NCBI GenBank assembly: GCA_015233245.1
Contig: JADFYB010000011.1
Coordinates: forward strand, 1 to 40,047
Source of the DNA: Nitrospirota bacterium
Lineage (GTDB): Bacteria; Nitrospirota; Thermodesulfovibrionia; Thermodesulfovibrionales; Magnetobacteriaceae
DNA: 40,047 nucleotides
Direction: 5' to 3'
Part shown: in pieces, positions 6,955 through 14,406 of the stretch
Position numbering within the stretch: the first letter of the stretch is position 1
Layout of the letters: every line of letters starts with the position of its first letter
Made by a program: the position numbers and the translations under genes
The notes under the pieces: model-generated
Told to the model about the DNA's origin: nothing
Database searches by the model: none
The model's input: the letters and a program-made list of their open reading frames with translations, nothing else

Positions 6955-8400
6955 TCAGTAATCCAGTGGAGCAAAATTGCTTAATTCATACGTGTATGTG
7001 TTTACGATATTGGACCAGCTTAAAAAAATGCCGCAATAATAATTTAATTCTTTGAATTTCTTATACGATGTTCCAAAGTAAAGCCTTGCTTCAAGCAGAT
7101 TTTCCGAAAGCAGACACGTCCCTTTCCAATAGATAACCCACGGATTTGAGTTTATAACAGACTCCGGCACACCCTCGATACATTCAATAATGAGTTTTGT
7201 GCGTCCCTGATCTAACAGCGTCTTAACATTAAGGTAAATTATATTTATAAGCCTGTCCCATGCTTTTACAGCAGTGTAAAGTTTAGCGGCTTCATAAAAA
7301 AAGCCGTATTTTTCAAGGGCCTGAGCTGTTTTAAATTGTAGCTCCTCGTATTTTTCACCCAGTGTTTCCTTAGCCTGAGCTTTAAGAAACTCACTGAACA
7401 GGTCGTGATACTTATACGATCCGCCACCGGCTTTGCGAACCTCCGTAAAAAAAGGGTGATTTGCAAGATACTGCAGGATGCGTTTAGCTGATGTGCCGCC
7501 AGTTAGCTCATTGGCCAATTCCACGGTAACTTCAGGGCACAAGCTGGTCTTTATGAGAAAATCTTTTATAAGGGGATCTTTTTGCTCAAAAATCTCTCCT
7601 GATAAATAATTAAAAATTTCCTCATTTGCCATATCCAGCCCCAAAGACTCAATGTCATCAGCTTCAGTTAACCTCTTAGATAATAAGACAATCCCCGATG
7701 CCCATCCTCTGGTAACATTGTGTAACACTCTGACATTATCATCCGTCACAGCACCCTTAACACCATGATTTATAAGCTCCTTTGTCTCCTCAAGCGTAAA
7801 AAATACGCTGTCCCAATGAAGACTGTTAAGCATACCGGAGACTTTCAGTGATGAGTACACGGAGGGAGCATCCGTTCTGCTTATTACTATTATTTTTAGC
7901 CATTGCGGGATAACCGAAAAGGCTTGCAGCAGACTGTCATTAAACAAATCATCTTTAACGGCATGGAAATCGTCAAAGACAATTATAGTTGTTTTTTTTA
8001 ATAAACTGTACAGCTCCTCGAAATAATTTAATACAAATGTGTGCAGCCCATATTCATTTGTGAGTGTAGGAAGCTCCGCTTTAAGGTGAAGAGTGGTTTT
8101 TGCTGCTAATCCAATGTGATAAAAAAATGACGACAGATCATTGTCCCTTTCGTCAATCCTGTACCACAGACAGGGGGATTTCTTATGCTCGATATAAGAG
8201 GAGACGAGCGCAGTTTTACCGGAACCGGCAGGGGCCGAAATCCACAGTATCGGAGCAGAGGAAAACAACGATTCTACCTCATTAAAAAGTCTTTTCCTTT
8301 TTAATATCTTCTTGTAAACAGGCCTCGTCAGCTTTGACGAGTATTTTTGTAACCCGACGCTGCCGTCTTGCGCCAAGGCACCCTTTGCTAAATTGTGCAA
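6955..8400 (-). CDS. N-terminal half of a split activator (MalT-like STAND ATPase)
   Basis: A 481-residue frame with a TTG start and GGGGAGGG upstream. It has a MalT-type signal-transduction ATPase: Walker A APAGSGKT (56-63), the WYRIDERDND segment (79-88), Walker B IIVFDDFHAV (139-148), a sensor-like VISRTDAP, then a winged-helix and helical repeats. It ends at TGA-TAG right after NFAPLDY. In relatives this point continues as PLD-x-WIEELE and leads into TPRs and a BTAD domain, which is what the other frame supplies. One missing base near 6955-6965 would restore an activator of about 1043 residues. This is either a true recent mutation or a sequencing error. It lies 39 bases downstream of the alpha/beta hydrolase gene, likely as one operon. 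Confidence 0.85.
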   Translation of the reverse strand: MHNLAKGALAQDGSVGLQKYSSKLTRPVYKKILKRKRLFNEVESLFSSAPILWISAPAGSGKTALVSSYIEHKKSPCLWYRIDERDNDLSSFFYHIGLAAKTTLHLKAELPTLTNEYGLHTFVLNYFEELYSLLKKTTIIVFDDFHAVKDDLFNDSLLQAFSVIPQWLKIIVISRTDAPSVYSSLKVSGMLNSLHWDSVFFTLEETKELINHGVKGAVTDDNVRVLHNVTRGWASGIVLLSKRLTEADDIESLGLDMANEEIFNYLSGEIFEQKDPLIKDFLIKTSLCPEVTVELANELTGGTSAKRILQYLANHPFFTEVRKAGGGSYKYHDLFSEFLKAQAKETLGEKYEELQFKTAQALEKYGFFYEAAKLYTAVKAWDRLINIIYLNVKTLLDQGRTKLIIECIEGVPESVINSNPWVIYWKGTCLLSENLLEARLYFGTSYKKFKELNYYCGIFLSWSNIVNTYTYELSNFAPLDY

Positions 8401-8439
8401 ACCTGCTACCCTCCCCTATTTTATACAAGTTTCCGTATT

Positions 8440-9309
8440 TTAGTGTATATTTAAAAAGTCATTGAGTATCCTGAAAAATTTCTCCTTTTGTTCGATATGA
8501 TAACAGTGTGATGCGCCCTTAATTACATAAAACTGTGAATCTCTTGTGTTTCTGTGATAGTTCTTAACCGTATCAGGGTGGATCTCGTCGTGTTTGCCAC
8601 AGATATAAATCACAGGCAGGGTTATATCTTTTAGTCTGTCTGTCAAGTCAAAATCAGCGATTACACCATCCAGATAAAAGGCACTTTGACCTACAAAGTG
8701 GTTGAATATCCGGTGATTTATACAGGCAGCACTTCTAAGTAAGCAGTCTGGCCAAGGCTGAGTCACACAGAAATGATGGCTATAGAAAACCATCATAGCC
8801 TCGTTGTATTTATCAGATGTGAAATCCCCCTGGGTACGGCAGCCATTAAGAGTGTCCCGCACATCTTTAGGCAGCGACTCCACCCGCAGTAACATATCCG
8901 ATGTGAGAGTTTTAGAATTTAACACAGGGCTTGCCATAATAAGACTTGCTATATAGTCAGGGTTTCTGTCTAATACAAAAGAAAGGGAAATCATAGCGGA
9001 AACACAGTGAGCTAATATGTGGTATTTGGGATAATTCAACTCTTTACAGAGCGCATCTATCTCTTCGAAAAAAACGTCTAATGTCCACTCTGAGATATTT
9101 ACGTCTCCGCCGGAATTTCCGCATCCTCTTTGATCGTAAAAAATCACCGGTCTGTCTGAGGAAAGCTCAGAAATCGGCTCCATGTAATCGTGAGAAAGAG
9201 CAATTCCATTGACTACCAGCAACGGCACACCCGGTTTATCGGCCCCATAGACCGAGTACCAGAGGTTATAGTCCGGCATATTTACATACCCAGTTTTTAA
9301 ATCAACCAC
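8440..9309 (-). CDS. Alpha/beta hydrolase, proline-iminopeptidase-like, Cys in nucleophile position
   Basis: About 289 residues from the GTG at 9309, which has a GAGGGTAGGAG ribosome site. A longer frame begins with TTG at 9345, inside a repeat. The fold is clear: YSVYGADKPGVPLLVVNGIA, the family's DQRGCGNSGG, a GKHDEIHPD acid loop and a C-terminal GASHCYH histidine. The nucleophile elbow, normally GHSWGG in this family, reads AHCVSAM, so Cys (about residue 102) replaces Ser and the flanking Gly are lost. The usual HGGPG oxyanion motif is NGIAL. Asp (about 241) and His (about 268) remain. It may be a Cys-type hydrolase or a non-catalytic sensor. It precedes the split activator on the same strand. 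Confidence 0.85.
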   Translation of the reverse strand: MVDLKTGYVNMPDYNLWYSVYGADKPGVPLLVVNGIALSHDYMEPISELSSDRPVIFYDQRGCGNSGGDVNISEWTLDVFFEEIDALCKELNYPKYHILAHCVSAMISLSFVLDRNPDYIASLIMASPVLNSKTLTSDMLLRVESLPKDVRDTLNGCRTQGDFTSDKYNEAMMVFYSHHFCVTQPWPDCLLRSAACINHRIFNHFVGQSAFYLDGVIADFDLTDRLKDITLPVIYICGKHDEIHPDTVKNYHRNTRDSQFYVIKGASHCYHIEQKEKFFRILNDFLNIH

Positions 9310-9339
9310 GCTCCTACCCTCAAGCTCTACAACATAAAC

Positions 9340-9436
9340 ACACAAAAGTAACCAAAATGTTTAGTTGCAACAACAGCTATGCAAATAAAGCGCCAGAACC
9401 ACCCTTCAAAATAGTACACAAAAGTAACCAAAATGT
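9340..9436. repeat. Pair of identical 21-base direct repeats in a divergent promoter region
   Basis: The 21 bases at 9340-9360 recur exactly at 9416-9436 (core AAAAGTAACCAAAATGT), 76 bases apart start to start. They lie between the hydrolase gene (start 9309, minus) and the small membrane protein gene (start 9499, plus). They could be operators shared by both genes, possibly for the linked activator, or copies of a small dispersed repeat. Confidence 0.6.
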
Positions 9437-9462
9437 CAAGATAAAATTTAAATCGTTTGGCT

Positions 9463-9492
9463 TTTACATTTTTTAATTGTTTTTGGTATAAT
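9463..9492 (+). promoter_or_regulatory. Sigma-70 promoter predicted to give a leaderless mRNA
   Basis: TTTACA (9463-9468), an 18-base spacer and a perfect TATAAT (9487-9492) precede the ATG at 9499 by 6 bases. Transcription should start on or next to the A of the ATG. No Shine-Dalgarno precedes that ATG. Confidence 0.65.
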
Positions 9493-9498
9493 ACTGAT

Positions 9499-9807
9499 AT
9501 GTCAACTAAGATTGATATGATGGAAGTGTTTGAACGGCTTAAATCAGCAGAGCTTAACAATAAGGCGGCTAACGAAATTGTTGAAAAACCTGCCACAAGA
9601 TCAGATGTAGATGAAATCTTAAACGAGTTAAAAAAAGTTCTTGCGACAAAAGCCGATTTAAAAGCTGAAGTTGACAGACTAGTTGCTCAGCTTAAAAAGA
9701 CCAGGTTTGCAATGATGGTGTATTCCATACTGATTGCTTTGCTTATCGTAGCAACTAACACAGGGGTCTCAGACCATATCGCTGCCCTGTTAAGCATTGG
9801 TAAATAA
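9499..9807 (+). CDS. Small coiled-coil protein with one C-terminal membrane helix
   Basis: 102 residues from the ATG at 9499, chosen because a perfect -10 box lies just upstream. Residues 1-30 (MSTKIDMMEVFERLKSAELN) are helical. About 35-70 has a heptad-like pattern (VDEILNELKKVLATKADLKAEVDRL), and 72-95 is a hydrophobic segment (MMVYSILIALLIVATNTG). This layout resembles the DUF1640/CCDC90-like coiled-coil membrane proteins common in bacteria, often near mobile or stress genes. The resemblance is by pattern only and the function is unknown. It is divergent from the hydrolase, with the 21-base repeat pair between them. Confidence 0.65.
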   Translation: MSTKIDMMEVFERLKSAELNNKAANEIVEKPATRSDVDEILNELKKVLATKADLKAEVDRLVAQLKKTRFAMMVYSILIALLIVATNTGVSDHIAALLSIGK

Positions 9808-9828
9808 CTCTGAGATGTCAACTTTCTT

Positions 9829-9947
9829 CAATGCAGTCGGGCAATGGCCCTGTGCAACGGCGCGGTGTGAACCCCGTCAGGCCCGGAAGGGAGCAGCGGT
9901 AAGCGCTTGCTACGTGTGCCACAGTAAGTCTTTGCCCGGTTGCATTG
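9829..9947 (+). ncRNA. ffs: Signal recognition particle RNA (4.5S / small bacterial SRP RNA)
   Basis: The central part contains the conserved SRP domain IV: GTGTGAACCCCGTCAGGCC, the GGAA tetraloop in CCCGGAAGGG, then AGCAGCGGTAAGC. The ends pair as a long helix: 9829-9844 with 9932-9947, 16 pairs including two G-U, extendable to about 9822/9954. A T-run (9956-9961) follows immediately, so the terminal helix may double as a terminator. The RNA scaffolds Ffh for co-translational membrane targeting. Its position just upstream of dnaX is a common bacterial arrangement. Confidence 0.95.
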
Positions 9948-9994
9948 AGGAAAGATTTTTTCTCTTGTAACCTGAGTTAACGGAGCGTATTTTT

Positions 9995-11641
9995 TTGGCT
10001 TATCTGGTTTTAGCAAGAAAATGGAGACCACAAACCTTTGAGGACTTAACAGGACAGGAGACTGTCACTAAGATTCTTAAAAATGCGCTTACCGAAAAAA
10101 GGGTTGCCCATGCATATCTGTTTTCAGGCCCCAGGGGAGTCGGAAAAACCACAGCCGCCCGGATTTTTGCTAAAGCGCTGAATTGCGCTCAAGGCCCAAC
10201 CCCAACCCCTTGCCTTACCTGCCCACAGTGCAAGTCCATTGTGGAGGGCTCTTGTCTTGACGTTATCGAAATAGACGGCGCATCCAACAACGGCGTTGAT
10301 GAGGCAAGGGAAATCAGAGAGAAAGTAAAGTACTCTCCCTCATCCGGCAGATTCAAGGTGTATATCATTGATGAGGTACATATGCTCTCTGTGGCAGCTT
10401 TTAATGCGCTTCTTAAAACCCTTGAAGAGCCGCCTCCTCACGCTGTTTTTATCATGGCTACAACATCTCCCCTTAAGGTTATACCGACTGTCCTGTCCCG
10501 CTGCCAACACTTACAGTTTAAGCGAATTCCGGCTGAAAAAATCATAGGGAGAATCACTCATATAACCAACTCCGAGGGTTTCAGCATAACCTCTGATGCA
10601 GCTGCAACATTAGCAAAGGCTGCTGACGGCAGCATGAGAGACGCCCTGACTCTCCTTGACCAAATCGTATCCATTTCTCCTGAAATCACCGCATCCAGTG
10701 TTAACACTCTCCTTGGACTTGTTGACCAAAAAGTCGTAAAAGACATGTTTGAGTGTATATTTACCGGTAACAGAAAGACAATTCTTCAATCCATAGACTA
10801 CCTGTATGAAAACGGCTACGACTTGAAGACGTTTCTCAAAAATCTGATTGATTACACCAGAGATGTGCTGATTTCGCTTTATACAAAACCGGAGGATAAC
10901 CAGCAGCGCAAACTATGTTCTGAGGAATCGGTAGTGGTGCTTCTCAATGAACTTGTTAAAGCCGATGGTTTATTAAAGACTGCCTTTTCCACACGCATTG
11001 TGCTTGAGATGGTTTTAATAAAGGTTAGTTTTCTTTCCAGCCTCAGACCAATTGCAGGGTTGATTGATGAGTTTAAATCCATAAGCGGTAAAACTACAGT
11101 TGCGCCATCTGCCATATCCCCTCAAAGAGAAATGCCCGAAAGTGTCCCTGTCGAAACCGCAAAACCTGAAATCAAAGTTGAAAAGGTACTTGATAGCAGC
11201 ATTCAACCCAAAGGTGAAAACGCTAAGACGGCTCCGGAGGCCAATGAACCAGAAGTAGAAATTGTCAAAACTCCTCCTCAGACATCGTTAAGCCCGTGGG
11301 AAAAACTGCTTGATATTATAAGTGATGAAAACCCGCCGCTGTGGTCAAAGCTGAAAGAGGCAAAAGTGGAGGTGTCTGAGGGCACTGTTACGCTCACCTA
11401 CAGTACCACCGGTTGGAGGCTGTATAAGGAGTCACTTTTAGAACAGGCCGGATATGTGGAGGAGTTCTTAGAGAAATTAACCGGCGCTAAACACAAATTG
11501 ATATTTAAGGAAAACACAAAAGCGGTTAAACCCAAGGCTGACTTAAAGAAGGTTGCACTTTCTGACCCTAAAGTGAAAGAGGCAATGGATCTCTTTGATG
11601 CAGCCTTTGTAAATGTAGAACCACTGAATAGAGATAAGTGA
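9995..11641 (+). CDS. dnaX: DNA polymerase III subunit gamma/tau
   Basis: A 548-residue clamp-loader ATPase. The TTG start has GGAG 9 bases upstream and gives the canonical MAYLVLARKWRPQTFEDLTGQ N terminus. Walker A GPRGVGKTT spans 45-53, the four zinc Cys are 64, 73, 76 and 79, and the DEVH Walker B is 126-129, followed by LLKTLEEPPPHAVFI and the SRC sensor motif in VIPTVLSRCQ. Residues about 360-440 are a variable Pro/Glu/Lys linker, then a tau-like C-terminal domain. I see no slippery heptamer with a downstream structure for a short gamma form. It is followed by ybaB and recR in the usual order. Confidence 0.97.
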   Translation: MAYLVLARKWRPQTFEDLTGQETVTKILKNALTEKRVAHAYLFSGPRGVGKTTAARIFAKALNCAQGPTPTPCLTCPQCKSIVEGSCLDVIEIDGASNNGVDEAREIREKVKYSPSSGRFKVYIIDEVHMLSVAAFNALLKTLEEPPPHAVFIMATTSPLKVIPTVLSRCQHLQFKRIPAEKIIGRITHITNSEGFSITSDAAATLAKAADGSMRDALTLLDQIVSISPEITASSVNTLLGLVDQKVVKDMFECIFTGNRKTILQSIDYLYENGYDLKTFLKNLIDYTRDVLISLYTKPEDNQQRKLCSEESVVVLLNELVKADGLLKTAFSTRIVLEMVLIKVSFLSSLRPIAGLIDEFKSISGKTTVAPSAISPQREMPESVPVETAKPEIKVEKVLDSSIQPKGENAKTAPEANEPEVEIVKTPPQTSLSPWEKLLDIISDENPPLWSKLKEAKVEVSEGTVTLTYSTTGWRLYKESLLEQAGYVEEFLEKLTGAKHKLIFKENTKAVKPKADLKKVALSDPKVKEAMDLFDAAFVNVEPLNRDK

Positions 11642-11667
11642 AATAAAAAAAACGTATGGAGGAAATA

Positions 11668-12009
11668 ATGTCCAAAAAAATGCTTGGCAATATAATGAGA
11701 GAGGCGCAGAAGCTTCAGGAAAAGATGGTGAAAATGCAGGAGGAGGCTAGCCAAAAAACAGCAGAAGCCAGCTCCGGAGGCGGTATGGTGACGGCTGTGG
11801 CAAGCGGAGCAGGCGCCATAGTATCAGTCACAATTGATAAAGAGGTGGTTAATTCCGATGATGTTGAGATGCTTCAGGACTTAGTTGTAGCAGCATGTAA
11901 TGAGGCGCTAAAGAGGGCGCACGAACTGGTTCAGGATGATCTGTCAAAGGTAACGGGAGGACTTCAACTGCCTGGCATGGGAGATATTGCCGGTTTGTTT
12001 GGCAAGTAG
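11668..12009 (+). CDS. ybaB: Nucleoid-associated protein YbaB/EbfC
   Basis: 113 residues from the ATG at 11668, which has GGAGG 5 bases upstream. An ATG at 11656 overlaps that ribosome site and is rejected. The protein has the family pattern: an N-terminal coiled coil (MLGNIMREAQKLQEKMVKMQ), the beta-sheet core VTAVASGAGAIVSVTIDKEV, DVEMLQDLVVAACNEAL and a Gly-rich end LPGMGDIAGLFGK. YbaB dimers bind DNA and cover the nucleoid. It sits between dnaX and recR, with which it is probably co-transcribed. Confidence 0.95.
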   Translation: MSKKMLGNIMREAQKLQEKMVKMQEEASQKTAEASSGGGMVTAVASGAGAIVSVTIDKEVVNSDDVEMLQDLVVAACNEALKRAHELVQDDLSKVTGGLQLPGMGDIAGLFGK

Positions 12010-12018
12010 CACATCAGA

Positions 12019-12612
12019 ATGTCATATGGAATAATTGAAACGCTGGTTAGCGAGCTTATGCGGCTGCCTACAATAGGCAGAAAAACGGCACAGCGCCTTG
12101 CCTTCTACATACTGTCAATGCCAGAGGATGAGGCAAAATCCATAGCTAGAGCTATTTTGGATGTAAAGGAAAAAGCTCGTCTTTGCAATGTTTGTTTTAA
12201 TATTTCAGAGGAGGAGACCTGTCAGCTTTGTAAAGACAGCTCACGTGACAGTAGCAAAATATGTGTGGTAGAAGAGCCAGGCAACGTCTCGGTTATAGAG
12301 AAAACCGGCCTTTTTAACGGTCTTTACCACGTGCTCCATGGCAGCCTATCCCCAATAGACGGGATAACACCCGAAAAACTTAAACTTGAAGCTCTCTCAG
12401 ACAGAGTGAAAACGGACACAGTGTCAGAGGTCATACTTGCCACAAACCCTAACACCAAAGGGGAGATGACAGCCCAGTACATAGCTAACCTGCTCAGACC
12501 TTATAAGATAGTGGTAACAAGAATTGCCTACGGCCTTCCCATGGGTGGAGACATCGAGTTTGCTGATGAGGTAACTATGGGGAAATCCTTTCAAGGCCGC
12601 AATGTGATTTAA
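12019..12612 (+). CDS. recR: Recombination mediator RecR
   Basis: 197 residues, the normal RecR length. It has an N-terminal helix-hairpin-helix (LMRLPTIGRKTAQRLAFYIL), a zinc finger with C56, C59, C68 and C71, a Toprim domain starting ICVVEEPGNVSVIEKT, and the C-terminal Walker-like part (IAYGLPMGGDIEFADEVTM). RecR with RecO/RecF loads RecA on gapped DNA. It starts 9 bases after ybaB ends and has no strong ribosome site of its own, suggesting translational dependence on the upstream genes. Confidence 0.97.
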   Translation: MSYGIIETLVSELMRLPTIGRKTAQRLAFYILSMPEDEAKSIARAILDVKEKARLCNVCFNISEEETCQLCKDSSRDSSKICVVEEPGNVSVIEKTGLFNGLYHVLHGSLSPIDGITPEKLKLEALSDRVKTDTVSEVILATNPNTKGEMTAQYIANLLRPYKIVVTRIAYGLPMGGDIEFADEVTMGKSFQGRNVI

Positions 12613-12676
12613 ACAATGTCTTTTCCTCAATCCCTGTGTTATCATAAGACAATGGTCGCTGTGAAGGAGAGACAAA

Positions 12677-13537
12677 GTGCATCAAAAGTATGACTTAACT
12701 CTCAAGAAATTACTAAAAGATATACCGGCTAAGTTTCTTAAAATTCTAACCGGGTATGAGACTGGGAGGTTTCTTGACATTCAGTTGCCTAACATTCAGT
12801 ATTGGCTACCGGATTTAATTATTGAGCTGCCGGATAGCAGCATTTTGCATATAGAGATTCAAAGCGCCTCAGACAGCACTATGTTAATGCGGATGTATCT
12901 GTATTCGGCTCTTATTTTTAGCCAGTATGGGAGGATGCCGAGACAAATTGTTTTGTACGTAGGTAATAAACCTCACAAAATGAAAAATAAGATAGGTACA
13001 TATTCATACGAGATAAATGATATCCGTGACATAAACTGTTCTGAACTGTTACAGAGTGATAAACCTGAGGATGCGGTGTTAGCGCTTCTGTGTAACTCAG
13101 ACAATATGGATGTTACAATAACCAAAATTTTAGAAAAGTTATCCACATTACCGATAAAAACAATGAATGATTACATATTAAAATTGTTGAACATTGCAGA
13201 TTTACGGAAATTGTCTGACAAAGTAAAAAAGGGGGTAAAAAATATGCCTATAACTATTGATGTAAGAGAGAGTACGCTTTTTCAAGAAGGGCTGATTACC
13301 GGAAAACAAGAAGGGCTGATTACCGGAAAACAAGAAGGGTTATTTGAGGGCAAGCGGCAAGGGTTACTTGAGGGAATTGAGTTGGGACTTGAACTCAAAT
13401 TTGGCTTGGCCGGACTGGATTTAATGAACATAGTCAGAGCAGTAAATACTCTGGATAAATTAGAGGAATTCAAAAATCTTATTAAAACAGCCAGTTCCGT
13501 TGAGGCATTGAAGGAGTTTTTGTCTAAAAGTGTATGA
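12677..13537 (+). CDS. Rpn-family PD-(D/E)XK nuclease / putative transposase
   Basis: 286 residues starting at a GTG with GGAGA upstream. The N-terminal part has the restriction-like core: YWLPDLIIELPDSSILHIEIQ supplies the Asp and the Glu-x-Gln of the nuclease motif, followed by MRMYLYSALIFSQYGRMPRQIVLYVG. The C-terminal part has the run of EGLITGKQ / EGLFEGKRQGLLEG repeats common in this family, ending with a short helical domain. Rpn proteins promote RecA-independent recombination, and many are multi-copy and variable in repeat number. The gene overlaps the frame of the following receiver gene by a few bases but may be an independent insertion. Confidence 0.8.
   Translation: MHQKYDLTLKKLLKDIPAKFLKILTGYETGRFLDIQLPNIQYWLPDLIIELPDSSILHIEIQSASDSTMLMRMYLYSALIFSQYGRMPRQIVLYVGNKPHKMKNKIGTYSYEINDIRDINCSELLQSDKPEDAVLALLCNSDNMDVTITKILEKLSTLPIKTMNDYILKLLNIADLRKLSDKVKKGVKNMPITIDVRESTLFQEGLITGKQEGLITGKQEGLFEGKRQGLLEGIELGLELKFGLAGLDLMNIVRAVNTLDKLEEFKNLIKTASSVEALKEFLSKSV
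13283..13330 (+). repeat. Two tandem 24-base repeats inside the Rpn-type gene
   Basis: Bases 13283-13306 are repeated exactly at 13307-13330 and partly again after that. Each unit adds eight residues (QEGLITGK), so expansion or contraction keeps the frame. Confidence 0.85.
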
Positions 13538-13584
13538 GAAATCTAATAAACATCCGTACAACACCATACGCAAAGGAGGGTATT

Positions 13585-13986
13585 ATGCGAATACTGATAG
13601 CAGAAGACGACTTTGCAAGCCGTACAATGTTGCAGCGATTTTTGGAGGACTATGGTGATGTGGACGTTACTGTAAACGGTGAAGAGGCTGTGGATGTTTT
13701 TAATCTTGCCATAGATGATAAAGAACCCTATGAGCTTATCTGTCTTGATATTGAAATGCCGGTGATGGATGGTTTAAAAGCATTAAAGGCTATACGTGAT
13801 AAGGAAAAGAGCATGGGAGTTAAACCTGATACAGAGGTGAAAATTGTCATGACCACATCTAAGGATTCCTCAAAAGAAGTTCTGGATGCTTACTACTGGA
13901 GCGGCTGCAACGATTATCTCTTGAAACCGATTAATATGCAAAAACTTGCCTCGCTGCTTGAAAAATATGGTTTCTCTAAAGAGTAG
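13585..13986 (+). CDS. CheY-like response regulator receiver (copy 1)
   Basis: 133 residues from the ATG at 13585, which has AAAGGAGGG just upstream. An ATG at 13534, overlapping the previous gene, would add 17 unlikely residues. It is a stand-alone receiver: acidic pair in IAEDD (8-9), phospho-acceptor Asp in CLDIEMPVMDG, the TT/S switch residue in VMTTS and Lys in LLKPI. There is no output domain, so it probably passes the signal by protein contact. It is clearly paralogous to the next gene (shared MRILIAEDDF start and YGFS end). The hybrid kinase at 15071-18271 on the other strand is a plausible partner. Confidence 0.9.
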   Translation: MRILIAEDDFASRTMLQRFLEDYGDVDVTVNGEEAVDVFNLAIDDKEPYELICLDIEMPVMDGLKALKAIRDKEKSMGVKPDTEVKIVMTTSKDSSKEVLDAYYWSGCNDYLLKPINMQKLASLLEKYGFSKE

Positions 13987-13997
13987 GTGATACATTT

Positions 13998-14405
13998 ATG
14001 CGAATACTAATCGCTGAAGACGACTTTTCAATTCGCTCGCTGTTACTGCAGTTTCTTAAGCATTATGGTGAAGTGGATGCTGCTGTCAATGGTGTACAAG
14101 CAGTTGATGTTTTCGTGCATGCACTGGAGGAGAAGAAACCATACGATATAATTTTTCTTGACGTTATGATGCCTGAAATGAATGGTTTAGAAGCATTGGG
14201 AAATATCCGTAATAAGGAACAATCTTATGGAATTACACCTGATGATGAGGTAAAAATTGTGATGGCAACCGCCCTTAATTCCTCTAAAGATGTGCTTGAT
14301 GCTTATTACATGGGCGGCTGTAACGACTATATCATAAAACCATTTAACCTTGAAGCACTTGCTAAGCTACTTGAAAGATACGGGTTTTCTAGACATTCAA
14401 AGTAA
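13998..14405 (+). CDS. CheY-like response regulator receiver (copy 2)
   Basis: 135 residues, 11 bases after copy 1. It has the same architecture: IAEDD acidic pair, phospho-acceptor in FLDVMMPEMNG, Ala-Thr at the switch position (VMATA) and Lys in IIKPF. The DAYY-x-GGCNDY stretch is shared with copy 1, so the pair arose by tandem duplication and then diverged. It has no output domain and ends 2 bases before the convergent EcsC-like gene stop. Confidence 0.9.
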   Translation: MRILIAEDDFSIRSLLLQFLKHYGEVDAAVNGVQAVDVFVHALEEKKPYDIIFLDVMMPEMNGLEALGNIRNKEQSYGITPDDEVKIVMATALNSSKDVLDAYYMGGCNDYIIKPFNLEALAKLLERYGFSRHSK

Positions 14406-14406
14406 G

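Noticed and set aside
6950-6970. Programmed frameshift joining the two regulator halves
   Set aside because: No slippery sequence or stimulatory structure; two adjacent stop codons and family continuity fit a simple one-base deletion or read error better.
4851-9321. Shared GAGGGTAG before the starts of three neighbouring genes (4851, 8400, 9309)
   Set aside because: It matches an ordinary Shine-Dalgarno; similarity beyond that is short and the spacing differs.
9995-11641. Programmed -1 frameshift in dnaX to make a short gamma subunit
   Set aside because: The only A-rich heptamer (near 10090) is far too early, and no slippery site with a following hairpin is seen where gamma would end.
13283-13330. 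CRISPR-like tandem repeats
   Set aside because: The 24-base units are directly adjacent without spacers and lie in frame inside a coding sequence.
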